64,000 nt of DNA from Mycolicibacterium canariasense (lineage in GTDB: Bacteria > Actinomycetota > Actinomycetes > Mycobacteriales > Mycobacteriaceae). The position numbers were made by a program, and so were the translations under genes. Below are positions 17,058 through 24,760 of the stretch, one piece after another (position 1 is the stretch's first letter; each line of letters begins with the position of its first letter). The notes below the pieces were generated by a model. The model saw only the letters and a program-made list of their open reading frames with translations. It ran no database searches and had not been told where the DNA came from. The stretch lies in assembly GCF_002101555.1 (NCBI RefSeq), contig NZ_LQOL01000068.1:1-64000 (forward strand), in the 5' to 3' direction.

Positions 17058-19136
17058 TCAACGGTCGAGGATCGCCCGGGTGCTTGCCTCGGGGGTCAGG
17101 TCGATGCGGCGCAACAACTGGGCGTTGAGCGCGACCACCACCGTGGACAACGACATCAGTATGGCCCCGACCGACATGGGTAGCACGAATCCGATCGGTG
17201 CCAGGACGCCGGCGGCCAGGGGCACCGAGATCAGGTTGTAGCCGGCGCCCCACCACAGATTTTGCTTCATCTTCCGATAGCTGGCCTGGGAGAGCTCGAT
17301 CACCGACAGCACCGATCGCGGGTCCGAGCTGGCCAGGATGACCCCGGCCGATGCGATCGCGACGTCCGTACCGGCACCGATCGCGATGCCGACGTCGGCT
17401 TGCGCCAATGCCGGGGCGTCGTTGACGCCGTCACCCACCATGGCCACCTTCTTGCCCTCGTGCTGCAGACCGGATACCTTCGCCGCCTTGTCCTCGGGTC
17501 GCACACCGGCGAACACCCGGTCGATCCGCAGTTCCGTTGCGACCGCGTGGGCGACCGCCTCGGCGTCCCCGGTGATCATCACGACCTCGACGCCCACCTT
17601 GTGCAGGGCCTCGACGGTTTGGCGTGACTCGGGCCGAACCTCGTCGGCCAACCGGACGCCGCCGATGACACCGCCGTCGCGCACGACGTGCAGGATGATT
17701 GCGCCCTCGCTGCGCCATGCCGCGGCGGCGCCGACTTCGTCGGCCCCGACCTCTGCGAGGAGTCGTGGGCCGCCCACCCGCACTTCGTGGCCGTCCACGG
17801 TTGCGGTGACACCGACCGCGGGTGAGGACGTGAAACCGCTTGGGCGGGGCACTTTCAGACCGCGTTCCTGCGCGGCGCGCACGATGGCGCGCGCCAGCGG
17901 GTGTTCGCTGTCCGATTCGGCGGCGGCGGCCGCCGCGAGCACCGAATCGCCATCGAGGTCGCCGACGGGCTCGATCGCCGTCACGGTGGGCTCGCCCTTG
18001 GTCAGCGTGCCGGTCTTGTCGAAGAGCACGGTGTCGACGGTGCGCATGCTCTCCAGCGCGAGTCGATCCTTGATCAGCACTCCACCGCGTGCGGCCCGCT
18101 CGGTCGCGATCGAGACCACCAGCGGGATGGCCAGACCCAAGGCATGCGGGCACGCGATCACCAGCACGGTGATGGCCCGCACGACCGCGGCATCGGAATG
18201 CCCGGCCAGCGTCCACACCACGGCCGTGACGGCGGCGGCAGCCAGGGCGAACCAGAACAACCAGCCCGCCGCGCGATCGGCCAGGCGCTGGGCGCGTGAC
18301 GAGGAATTCTGGGCCTCGGCCACCAGCCGCTGGATACCGGCAAGCGTGGTGTCGTCGCCGGTCGCCGATATCTGGACCCGCAATCCGGAATCGGTCGCGA
18401 CCGTTCCTGCGGTCACCTTGTCGCCGGTTTCCTTGGCTATCGGCCGTGACTCGCCGGTCACCATCGACTCGTCCATATCGGCACGGCCGTCGACGATCAC
18501 GCCGTCGGCGGGCACGCTGCCACCGGGACGGACGATGACGACCTCGCCCACCCGCAGCTCGGATACGGCCACGGTGACCGCCCGGTCGCCGTCGATCTTC
18601 TCGGCCTCATCGGGCAGCAGGGCGGCCAAGGAATCCAGCGCTGACGTCGTCTGGGCGAGCGAGCGCATTTCGATCCAGTGCCCGAGCAACATGATCGCGA
18701 TGAGCAGCGCCAGTTCCCACCAGAACTCCAGTTCATGGTGCAACAGTCCGAGACTGGCACCCCACGACGCCAGGAAGGCGACCGTGATCGCCAGCCCGAT
18801 GAGCAGCATCATCCCCGGTGCGCGGGAACGAATTTCGCTGATCGCTCCGGCCAGGAAGGGGCGTCCGCCGACGACATACATGACCGTGCCCAGCACCGGG
18901 GCGACCCAGCGGGCGCCGGGGAAGTCCGGCACCTGATAGCCGATGAGCATCGCGAACATCGTGGAGAACGCCGCGACGGGAATCGCGATGGCCAGGTTGA
19001 TCCAGAACAGCTTTCGGAACTGTGCGACGTGATCGCCGTGGCCGGCATGACCGCCGTGGCCGGCATGGGCACCGGATGCGGATGGCGGGGCGTGGTCGGT
19101 GTCGACGGCGTGGTGGCCACCGTGGGGATGAGCCAT
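17058..19136 (-). CDS. CopB-type heavy-metal P1B-ATPase
   Basis: This 692-residue copper/silver exporting P-type ATPase has a His-rich N-terminus (HPHGGHH, HAGHGGHAGHGDH) in place of an HMA domain. Six to eight membrane helices follow, with the metal-site motif CPH (not CPC), the actuator TGES, the phosphorylation motif DKTGTLTKGE, the nucleotide-binding HP motif (SEHPLARA) and GDGVNDAPAL. CPH plus a His-rich tail is the CopB (P1B-3) signature, associated with Cu(II)/Ag(I). ATG at 19136 with GAGGAG five bases upstream; the GTG at 19142 overlaps that site and is rejected. It follows copZ after 22 bp in the same operon. Confidence 0.93.
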   Translation of the reverse strand: MAHPHGGHHAVDTDHAPPSASGAHAGHGGHAGHGDHVAQFRKLFWINLAIAIPVAAFSTMFAMLIGYQVPDFPGARWVAPVLGTVMYVVGGRPFLAGAISEIRSRAPGMMLLIGLAITVAFLASWGASLGLLHHELEFWWELALLIAIMLLGHWIEMRSLAQTTSALDSLAALLPDEAEKIDGDRAVTVAVSELRVGEVVIVRPGGSVPADGVIVDGRADMDESMVTGESRPIAKETGDKVTAGTVATDSGLRVQISATGDDTTLAGIQRLVAEAQNSSSRAQRLADRAAGWLFWFALAAAAVTAVVWTLAGHSDAAVVRAITVLVIACPHALGLAIPLVVSIATERAARGGVLIKDRLALESMRTVDTVLFDKTGTLTKGEPTVTAIEPVGDLDGDSVLAAAAAAESDSEHPLARAIVRAAQERGLKVPRPSGFTSSPAVGVTATVDGHEVRVGGPRLLAEVGADEVGAAAAWRSEGAIILHVVRDGGVIGGVRLADEVRPESRQTVEALHKVGVEVVMITGDAEAVAHAVATELRIDRVFAGVRPEDKAAKVSGLQHEGKKVAMVGDGVNDAPALAQADVGIAIGAGTDVAIASAGVILASSDPRSVLSVIELSQASYRKMKQNLWWGAGYNLISVPLAAGVLAPIGFVLPMSVGAILMSLSTVVVALNAQLLRRIDLTPEASTRAILDR

Positions 19137-19158
19137 GCTCACTCCTCGGTCGGCGTGC

Positions 19159-19371
19159 TCATGGCACCCGTACCGCCGAATAGCCGGCCTCGTCGACCGC
19201 CGCCAAGATCTCCGCGTCGTCGATCGGGTCTTGGGCGGACACGCTCAGCTTGCCCGTCTTGGCGCTGATGTCGACATTCTGCACACCGGCGATCCGACCG
19301 ATCTCGGTACGCACGGATGCTTCGCAGTGGCCACATGACATTCCGGTGATCTGGTACTCGCTGGTGACCAT
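19159..19371 (-). CDS. copZ: CopZ-like copper chaperone (HMA domain)
   Basis: This 70-residue single heavy-metal-associated domain has the motif GMSCGHC (Cys13, Cys16) and the C-terminal GYSAVRV typical of copper chaperones. It should carry Cu(I) in the cytosol and hand it to an ATPase or the repressor. ATG at 19371 with AAGGAG six bases upstream; longer frames start within the operator and are rejected. It is the first gene of the copZ-ATPase operon, with a TACCC/GGGTA palindrome 20 bp upstream of the start. Confidence 0.92.
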   Translation of the reverse strand: MVTSEYQITGMSCGHCEASVRTEIGRIAGVQNVDISAKTGKLSVSAQDPIDDAEILAAVDEAGYSAVRVP

Positions 19372-19390
19372 GTGAGACTCCTTTCCTGGA

Positions 19391-19405
19391 TACCCCTCGG
19401 GGGTA
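19391..19405. promoter_or_regulatory. CsoR/RicR-like copper operator
   Basis: The sequence TACCCCTCGGGGGTA is an imperfect palindrome of the TACCC...GGGTA type bound by mycobacterial copper sensors CsoR and RicR. It sits 20 bp upstream of copZ, and a further ATACCC occurs at about 19420. No csoR-like gene is in the window, so control would be in trans. Confidence 0.55.
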
Positions 19406-20372
19406 CACGTATCCACCATATACCCAAGCGGCGCAGCCTACGTATTGCGTACGTAGATGGGCCGCCCGTCGCGACGCCAGGCGCGCCGCGCGCCCCTGTG
19501 GATTTGCCAGGCCAGGTGGGTGCCCGCCCGTCCGACCGGGCGCGGTCGGCGCGTTGTGGGCGATCCGCTCCCTGCCGGGGCGTGGCACCTGGGGTAGCCG
19601 GTGGCGACGGGTCGGTGTTCGGCGGAGCCCGGGCGCCCTCCGGTTGCGCGCCAACGAGGTTACGTGTGGGTTTGACCCGTGCCTGCCGAGTCGGGATGGG
19701 AGAGTTGTTGATGCGCGCCATTTTTGACGATGCCTTTGGTTGCGCACCGCGACCGGGATTGCGCTCACGCTGCCCGTTTCGATGTTGACACCCGTGCTTT
19801 GAGTATTAGCTGAAACATCCAGCTAAGCGCAGATAAAAACGAGTAGCGTATCAATCTGAAGAAGCGCACGATTTGCCAGAGATGGGTCCGCCGGGGTGTT
19901 GAGCAGGGGCTGTCGCGGCGGGAGGGATAACCGGTGCGGGTCGGCCCGTTGGTGGAGCCTGCGACGTGCGGGGTTTGCATGCGCCGCCGTCCGGTTGCCG
20001 TGGCGGCGAGAGCCCTTGTGGTGCAGAGCATGTCGGCGTTGCGATCGGTGTTCCCAGCAGGTGTATCGGATTTGCTGCCCGATGGGCCGTGCGCCGATGT
20101 TAGCTGCAGAAGCGGTGTGATCGAGCCTCGCCCGGGGTGGATCGTCCTGATTCGGCGCCAGTGCGGGTGCGGCGGTGTCGCGCCGCGCCGCAACGGTGGG
20201 TTTGCCGACGGTACTGCGCTCGCCCGATGGTCGACAACCGTTGTGGCCGAACACCTTTCGATGGCAAACATTACTATGCGGCAGCGTCCGTGATGTCGTA
20301 GGGTCGCCGAAAAATGGAGGACGCCGGTCTCACCGGTCGTCCGGTTCCGTGAGATCCTCAGAAGGAGGCGCC
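19406..20372. other. Gene-poor stretch at the island's right side
   Basis: About 950 bp has no convincing gene. Frames on both strands lack recognisable domains, ribosome-binding sites and normal codon pattern. It contains a perfect 7-bp inverted repeat CTACGTA/TACGTAG (19438-19456, 5-bp loop) upstream of copZ and a short AT-rich segment near 19790-19870. No insertion sequence, tRNA or attachment site was recognised. It may be decayed sequence marking the end of the metal island. Confidence 0.4.
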
Positions 20373-21914
20373 GTGACGGCACGTCACCGGGTCAGGAAGA
20401 ACAACCGCGCGATCGGGATTCTGGTTGTCCCCGCGACCGCCGCACTACTGGTGACCGCGGTGGTCGATCAGCCGGTGATCCAGCAGATGCCGCATGCGGT
20501 TCATCAGCCACACCGAACGGTCTCGGCCGAGGCTGTGGACCTGGCCGCGCTGGCCCTGTTCGCCGTGCCCGGCGCCGGGGTCAGCTTTCCGCCCGGGGCG
20601 CTGGCCGAGCAGGATGGCGGCGTCTGGCAACGCATTCAAGACGTCACCCTGCTCACCGATCGGACGCGCTATCCGGGTGACGTCACCGCGGCGTCGCTGG
20701 ACTCCGGCGCCAGCTGGCTCACCGAGTTGCTCCTGGCCCGGGACCCTTCGACCACGGTCAGCGGAATCGACACCGGCTCGTTCGGCGGGCGGGTCGCCGC
20801 CGAGGCGCTGAACCGCCTGGCCGCCACCGGTTACGACATGGCGAGTGTTTTCGCGGTGTTCTACGGCGATTCGAACACCCCGGGCACCGGACTCTTCGAC
20901 CGGTACCGCTCGCAGAATTCCACGTTCGGATCCGACATCCCCGGCGGAGCCGTCCCCCTGCCCGACGGAACATACCTGCGGGTCAACCGCGAATACGATC
21001 CGATCGCCTATTTCCCCAAGTACCTGTGGAATCCGGTCAGCTGGTTGCAGATCGCGGCCGGATTCCTGTTCGAGCATTCGCGGCTGGACAGCTTCGACTT
21101 CGACGATCCACAGAATGTCACCACCGTCGAGGGCAACGTCGTCACCGTCCGGGTCAACAGCCCGGTGATGCCGCTGCTCATGCCGCTCAAACTGCTCGGG
21201 GTTCCGACCAGGATCATCCAGGCGCTGCAGGACATCATGCAGCCGATCGTCGAGAGCACCGGGATGTACGAGAGCGGAAAGGTGGGCTTTCTGCCCACCC
21301 CGGAGAAGACGATCCAGTACCTGAGCGCGATCGCCGCGGGGTTCGCCCGGGCGGGCCAGCGCCTTGCCGGAATCGATCCCCCGGACCCGCAGCCGAGCGA
21401 ACCGCCCGTCACCACGGCCCCCACGACGACGTCGGAGATCATCGACGCCATGGAGGCCAGGGACCGCGAACTGAACGGGACCCCCGCCCCGACCGCACGG
21501 TTGGCCACCGCGCAAACGAGCGCCTTACATCTCGCGGCCGCCGGCGTCGCCGCCGATTCCGTCACGGCGGATCAGCCGGAGTCGAAGCCGGTCGACGAGA
21601 CGCCGGTCGACACCACGGCACCCGAGGGTGGGGCTCCCGAACCCGACCCGTCCAGCACCGTCACGACAGCATCGCCGCCGGCTGCGGGGTCGACGACCGC
21701 CGACGTCGATGAGGCCACCAAGCCGCCGGTGCCCCCGCGGAAGTCCGCGACGACACGGAAGCCAACGGGCGATGCGCCCAAGGATGTATCCACCACCGCG
21801 CATCCGGTGGCGTCGCCGCCCGCATCCGACACGGCGGGCTCGGCAGCCGGCGACGGTGACAAGAGCGCCGACAACGCCGGTGCGACCGGCACCGGCGATC
21901 AGTCAGCGAAATAA
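20373..21914 (+). CDS. Exported PE-PPE-domain (alpha/beta hydrolase-like) protein with disordered tail
   Basis: This 513-residue protein has an N-terminal hydrophobic segment (IGILVVPATAALLVTAVV), then a PE-PPE-type serine-hydrolase-like domain (about 60-320). Landmarks are YGDSNTPGTGLFDRY, REYDPIAYFPKYLWNP (Asp209), GFLFEHSRLD (His235) and MPLLMPLKLLGVPTRII. The nucleophile elbow that is usually GYSQG/S reads GIDTG (residues 131-135), so the serine appears replaced by Asp133. The last ~150 residues are Pro/Thr/Ser/Ala-rich and probably disordered. GTG start with AAGGAGG upstream. A strong shared terminator separates it from the convergent cutinase gene. It may be a non-catalytic surface protein. 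Confidence 0.75.
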   Translation: MTARHRVRKNNRAIGILVVPATAALLVTAVVDQPVIQQMPHAVHQPHRTVSAEAVDLAALALFAVPGAGVSFPPGALAEQDGGVWQRIQDVTLLTDRTRYPGDVTAASLDSGASWLTELLLARDPSTTVSGIDTGSFGGRVAAEALNRLAATGYDMASVFAVFYGDSNTPGTGLFDRYRSQNSTFGSDIPGGAVPLPDGTYLRVNREYDPIAYFPKYLWNPVSWLQIAAGFLFEHSRLDSFDFDDPQNVTTVEGNVVTVRVNSPVMPLLMPLKLLGVPTRIIQALQDIMQPIVESTGMYESGKVGFLPTPEKTIQYLSAIAAGFARAGQRLAGIDPPDPQPSEPPVTTAPTTTSEIIDAMEARDRELNGTPAPTARLATAQTSALHLAAAGVAADSVTADQPESKPVDETPVDTTAPEGGAPEPDPSSTVTTASPPAAGSTTADVDEATKPPVPPRKSATTRKPTGDAPKDVSTTAHPVASPPASDTAGSAAGDGDKSADNAGATGTGDQSAK

Positions 21915-21918
21915 CAAC

Positions 21919-21953
21919 GGCCGGAAGCCATCCCGCAGGACTGGCTTCCGGCC
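21919..21953. terminator. Bidirectional hairpin terminator
   Basis: A perfect 12-bp stem (GGCCGGAAGCCA paired with TGGCTTCCGGCC) closes an 11-base loop between the convergent PE-PPE-domain and cutinase genes. There is no U-tract, as usual in mycobacteria. Confidence 0.75.
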
Positions 21954-21969
21954 GCCGGTTCGTCGTGGT

Positions 21970-22740
21970 TCAGTTGCCGGGCTCGACCTCGGCGGCAGCC
22001 TGCACCACCGTCGCGGCCGGGGCGGCGGGAAGACCCAGCCGGCCGACCACGAAATCGGCTGCCTGATCGGCCATCCCGTTGACCTTGTACGAGCTGTGCG
22101 CGGAGCGGTCCAAGCCGCCGGGGTAGCAGACCGGGTCGCCGGTGGCGCACAGCTGGATCGTCTTGCCGGCGTACAGGTCACCGACGGTGATCGGGGGAGC
22201 GGAGCGGTCGGCCAGGCCCAGGAACCAGCTGTCCGGGGTGCCGAACAGCGCCACCGCCGCGACGTGTGAGGCCACCGAGGCCGGCATCGGGCCGGACAAC
22301 CCGGCGGGCAGCTCCACCCCGGCGGGCACCGTGCTGCTGGTGGTGTACCCGGCGACGGCCGCACCCTGTGAGTAGCCGCCCAACACGATCTTGGTCGACG
22401 GGCACTGGGCCGCGATCGTCTGGATCCGGTTGGCGGCGTCGGCGACACCGTCGACCGCGCGCCCGAAGTCCAGCGATGCCGGGTAGTTCACCCCGTACAC
22501 GTCGACCGTCTTGCCCGGCAGCCGGGCGTTCAGGGCATCGACGAAGGCCTGGCCGGTCGCGCCGACGCCCGGCCCCTCGAAGGTGCCACGAGCGAAGACC
22601 ACCTCTACGGCGGCGCAGGAGTCGTCGGCGGCGCTCGCGGTGGCGGCGGGGCCGGCGAACAGACCCACCACGATGGCGGCCAGGGCCAAGGTGGTGAATG
22701 CCGTCGATTTCGCGATGCGGGCTGGAAGAGATGTGCTCAT
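21970..22740 (-). CDS. Secreted cutinase-family esterase
   Basis: This 256-residue cutinase-like serine esterase has a signal peptide (about 1-38, ending ASA). The catalytic triad is visible: nucleophile in GGYSQGA (Ser124), Asp202 in CATGDPVCYPGG and His215 in DRSAHSSY. Two disulfide pairs are likely (Cys42-Cys113, Cys198-Cys205). Mycobacterial cutinase-like proteins hydrolyse lipids or esters such as triacylglycerol or polysorbate rather than plant cutin. ATG start at 22740. It is monocistronic and ends at a shared terminator. Confidence 0.93.
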   Translation of the reverse strand: MSTSLPARIAKSTAFTTLALAAIVVGLFAGPAATASAADDSCAAVEVVFARGTFEGPGVGATGQAFVDALNARLPGKTVDVYGVNYPASLDFGRAVDGVADAANRIQTIAAQCPSTKIVLGGYSQGAAVAGYTTSSTVPAGVELPAGLSGPMPASVASHVAAVALFGTPDSWFLGLADRSAPPITVGDLYAGKTIQLCATGDPVCYPGGLDRSAHSSYKVNGMADQAADFVVGRLGLPAAPAATVVQAAAEVEPGN

Positions 22741-22909
22741 GAGGTGGTCCCCGTCCTTGGGTCAGCTTCGCCATCGCTTCTGCGTAGAGGTGGCAACTGC
22801 CTGCTATAAGTCGGGATGCCTGAGCTGCGATTCCACACTTGTCAAGTGATGTATCTCACCTGCGGAAAGTTGCGCCGGACGGGATGGACCACGCTTCCTG
22901 CGACGTTTG

Positions 22910-24631
22910 CTACGGGCTCTCCAGCACCGTCGTCACCGGCGCTTGTTCGGAATGTCCGCTGCCACCGGAATCGCTGTGCGACGACCCGCCGGAGGGCGAT
23001 TCGGCCGACGGCGCCTTGGTCACCGGCGGCGCCTCGACAACCGGCGGTTGTTCGACCGGCGCGACCGGAGTCACCGGTTGCACCGGGGTGACCGGCTGGA
23101 CCGGGGTGACCGGCTGGACCGGGGTGACCGGCTGGACCGGGGTGACCGGCTGGGTGGGCGGTTCGGCGGACGATGTCGGCGGCTGACTGGACGTCGTCGG
23201 CGGCGCGCTCGTCGTGGTGGGCACCGACGTGGTGGGCACCGACGTCGTGGTCGTCGGGGCCGATGTGGTGGTGGTCGGAGTGCTCGTGGTTGGAGTGGTC
23301 GGGGTGGTGGAGACGGTCACCGTCGGCGGTGTCCACGGCGTCAGCGGTGGCAACACGATGACCGGCGGAAAGGGAATCGGGACCGCCGGTGCCCCGGCGG
23401 GCGGGGGTGGTGCGGCCGGCGGAGCCTCCACCGGCGCGGGCGCCTGCGGTATCGGTGTTGCCGCCGGCGGGCTGACACTGCGGGAGCGCGCCGGGGCGGC
23501 GGGTGCCGCCGGTGGCGGGGTGAGCACGGCGACCGGCAACGCGACCGGGTCGGGCTCGTGCGGGACGGGCGGCAGATACCGGCCGGGAACGGTGTCGGAC
23601 TGCACGGGCGCGGGTTGCGCGCTGACCACCGCCGCCGGCCGGATGTTCACGGCGACCGTGACGGCCAACGTCGCGAAGCTGGCCACCAGGAACCCCACCG
23701 CGCTCCCCATCAGGATCAGCCGTGGCGGCGGCGCCGGGATCGCCTCGGTGAAATCGGAGCCCGCATAGGCCGCCTCCTCCTGCTCGGGCACGAATTCGGC
23801 GATGGCAGCCTCGGACATCTCGTCGTAGCCCGACCACGGTTCGTCGTCGGATGCCTGCGAATACGCCAGCTGCGGAGCCAGCTCGGTGTTCGCCGCGTTG
23901 ACCGGTGCGGCCTGCGTGGCGTCCACGGCGGGGGCGGCCTGTGTCGCATCGAGCACCGGCGCGGCAGCGGTGGCATCCACCACCGGGGCCAATTGGGTGG
24001 CCGCGCCGGCCGGTGCGGCACCCGAACCGTCGGCGGTGTGCGCGGCGCCGCGGGCGATCGCGTAACCGGCGTCGGCCGGTATCTCCACGGGCGTCGTCGA
24101 ACGAAGCTCTGCGGCAATGGAATCCAGGTCCAGGCGTTGGCCCGTCAGCATCACCCTGATCTCCGGTGGTGCCTGCTGCAGCACCGTCGCGCAGGCGACG
24201 GCCGCCCCCGCCGAGCCGATCGGCACCGACGCCAGTGTGGACGCCAGCGCCGGATGGTCGCCGACGACCGTCAACGACACCGTGTCGTCGCCGGCCAGCA
24301 ACAGCGACGCGTCGATGCCCTGGCTGCGGGCCAGCGAAGCGGCCGCCTCGGCCTCGGTGACCACGTCGACATTCGGCACCCCGGCGTCGACCACGGTCTG
24401 ACGCAGCGTCTCGGCCTCGGCAGCGTCCGGCAGGCACAGCCGTATGGCGGCCAGCCGGTTACCCGAGGCGGCGATCTCGCGATGGGTGCCGATGATGGTC
24501 TCGGCGAGCTCGCCCAGCGCGTCGTCGGCCAGATCGAATGCGTACTGGTCGAGCACCTGGGTGCCGGGGGAATCGATCATCGCCAGCCGCGCGACCTGAC
24601 CGGTGACCGCGACCCCGAGGACTACGTCCAC
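22910..24631 (-). CDS. DUF7159-like membrane protein with Pro/Thr-rich extracellular tail
   Basis: This 573-residue protein starts with an actin/hexokinase-like fold (VVLGVAVTGQVARLAMIDSPG; about 1-190), as in mycobacterial DUF7159 proteins. A variable acidic linker with repeated DATQAAP elements and one transmembrane helix (LILMGSAVGFLVASFATLAVTV, near residue 300) follow, then a ~240-residue Pro/Thr/Val-rich exported tail. GTG at 24631 with AAGGAG seven bases upstream sets the start. The tail contains QPVTPV repeated five times from an 18-bp tandem DNA repeat. It is divergent from a polytopic membrane protein gene. Function is unknown; a wall-spanning stalk is plausible. Confidence 0.75.
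   Translation of the reverse strand: MDVVLGVAVTGQVARLAMIDSPGTQVLDQYAFDLADDALGELAETIIGTHREIAASGNRLAAIRLCLPDAAEAETLRQTVVDAGVPNVDVVTEAEAAASLARSQGIDASLLLAGDDTVSLTVVGDHPALASTLASVPIGSAGAAVACATVLQQAPPEIRVMLTGQRLDLDSIAAELRSTTPVEIPADAGYAIARGAAHTADGSGAAPAGAATQLAPVVDATAAAPVLDATQAAPAVDATQAAPVNAANTELAPQLAYSQASDDEPWSGYDEMSEAAIAEFVPEQEEAAYAGSDFTEAIPAPPPRLILMGSAVGFLVASFATLAVTVAVNIRPAAVVSAQPAPVQSDTVPGRYLPPVPHEPDPVALPVAVLTPPPAAPAAPARSRSVSPPAATPIPQAPAPVEAPPAAPPPPAGAPAVPIPFPPVIVLPPLTPWTPPTVTVSTTPTTPTTSTPTTTTSAPTTTTSVPTTSVPTTTSAPPTTSSQPPTSSAEPPTQPVTPVQPVTPVQPVTPVQPVTPVQPVTPVAPVEQPPVVEAPPVTKAPSAESPSGGSSHSDSGGSGHSEQAPVTTVLESP
23064..23153 (-). repeat. 18-bp tandem repeat within the Pro/Thr-rich gene
   Basis: Four identical 18-bp units (ACCGGGGTGACCGGCTGG on the plus strand, 23082-23153) are preceded by one diverged unit. 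On the coding strand each unit encodes QPVTPV, so copy-number changes keep the frame and alter tail length. Exact identity suggests recent expansion by slippage. Confidence 0.9.
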
Positions 24632-24760
24632 GGTTTTACTCCTTGCCTCACGCGTGCTCTGCCACCCCCGACGCTTCGACCGTTCCAAGCTACCGCACAG
24701 CACGGGGTGCCGAGCAGAAGTCGATACCCTGCCCACCGCACGCGTGGAAGGATCGGGCGG

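Noticed and set aside
19823..20293. Overlapping frames on both strands in the gene-poor stretch
   Set aside because: Products are Arg/His/Pro-rich with no domain, no ribosome-binding site and no consistent codon pattern; they look like chance frames in GC-rich DNA.
23064..23153. Tandem repeat as a non-coding satellite
   Set aside because: Units are multiples of three and read in frame as QPVTPV in a gene with a good start and ribosome-binding site.
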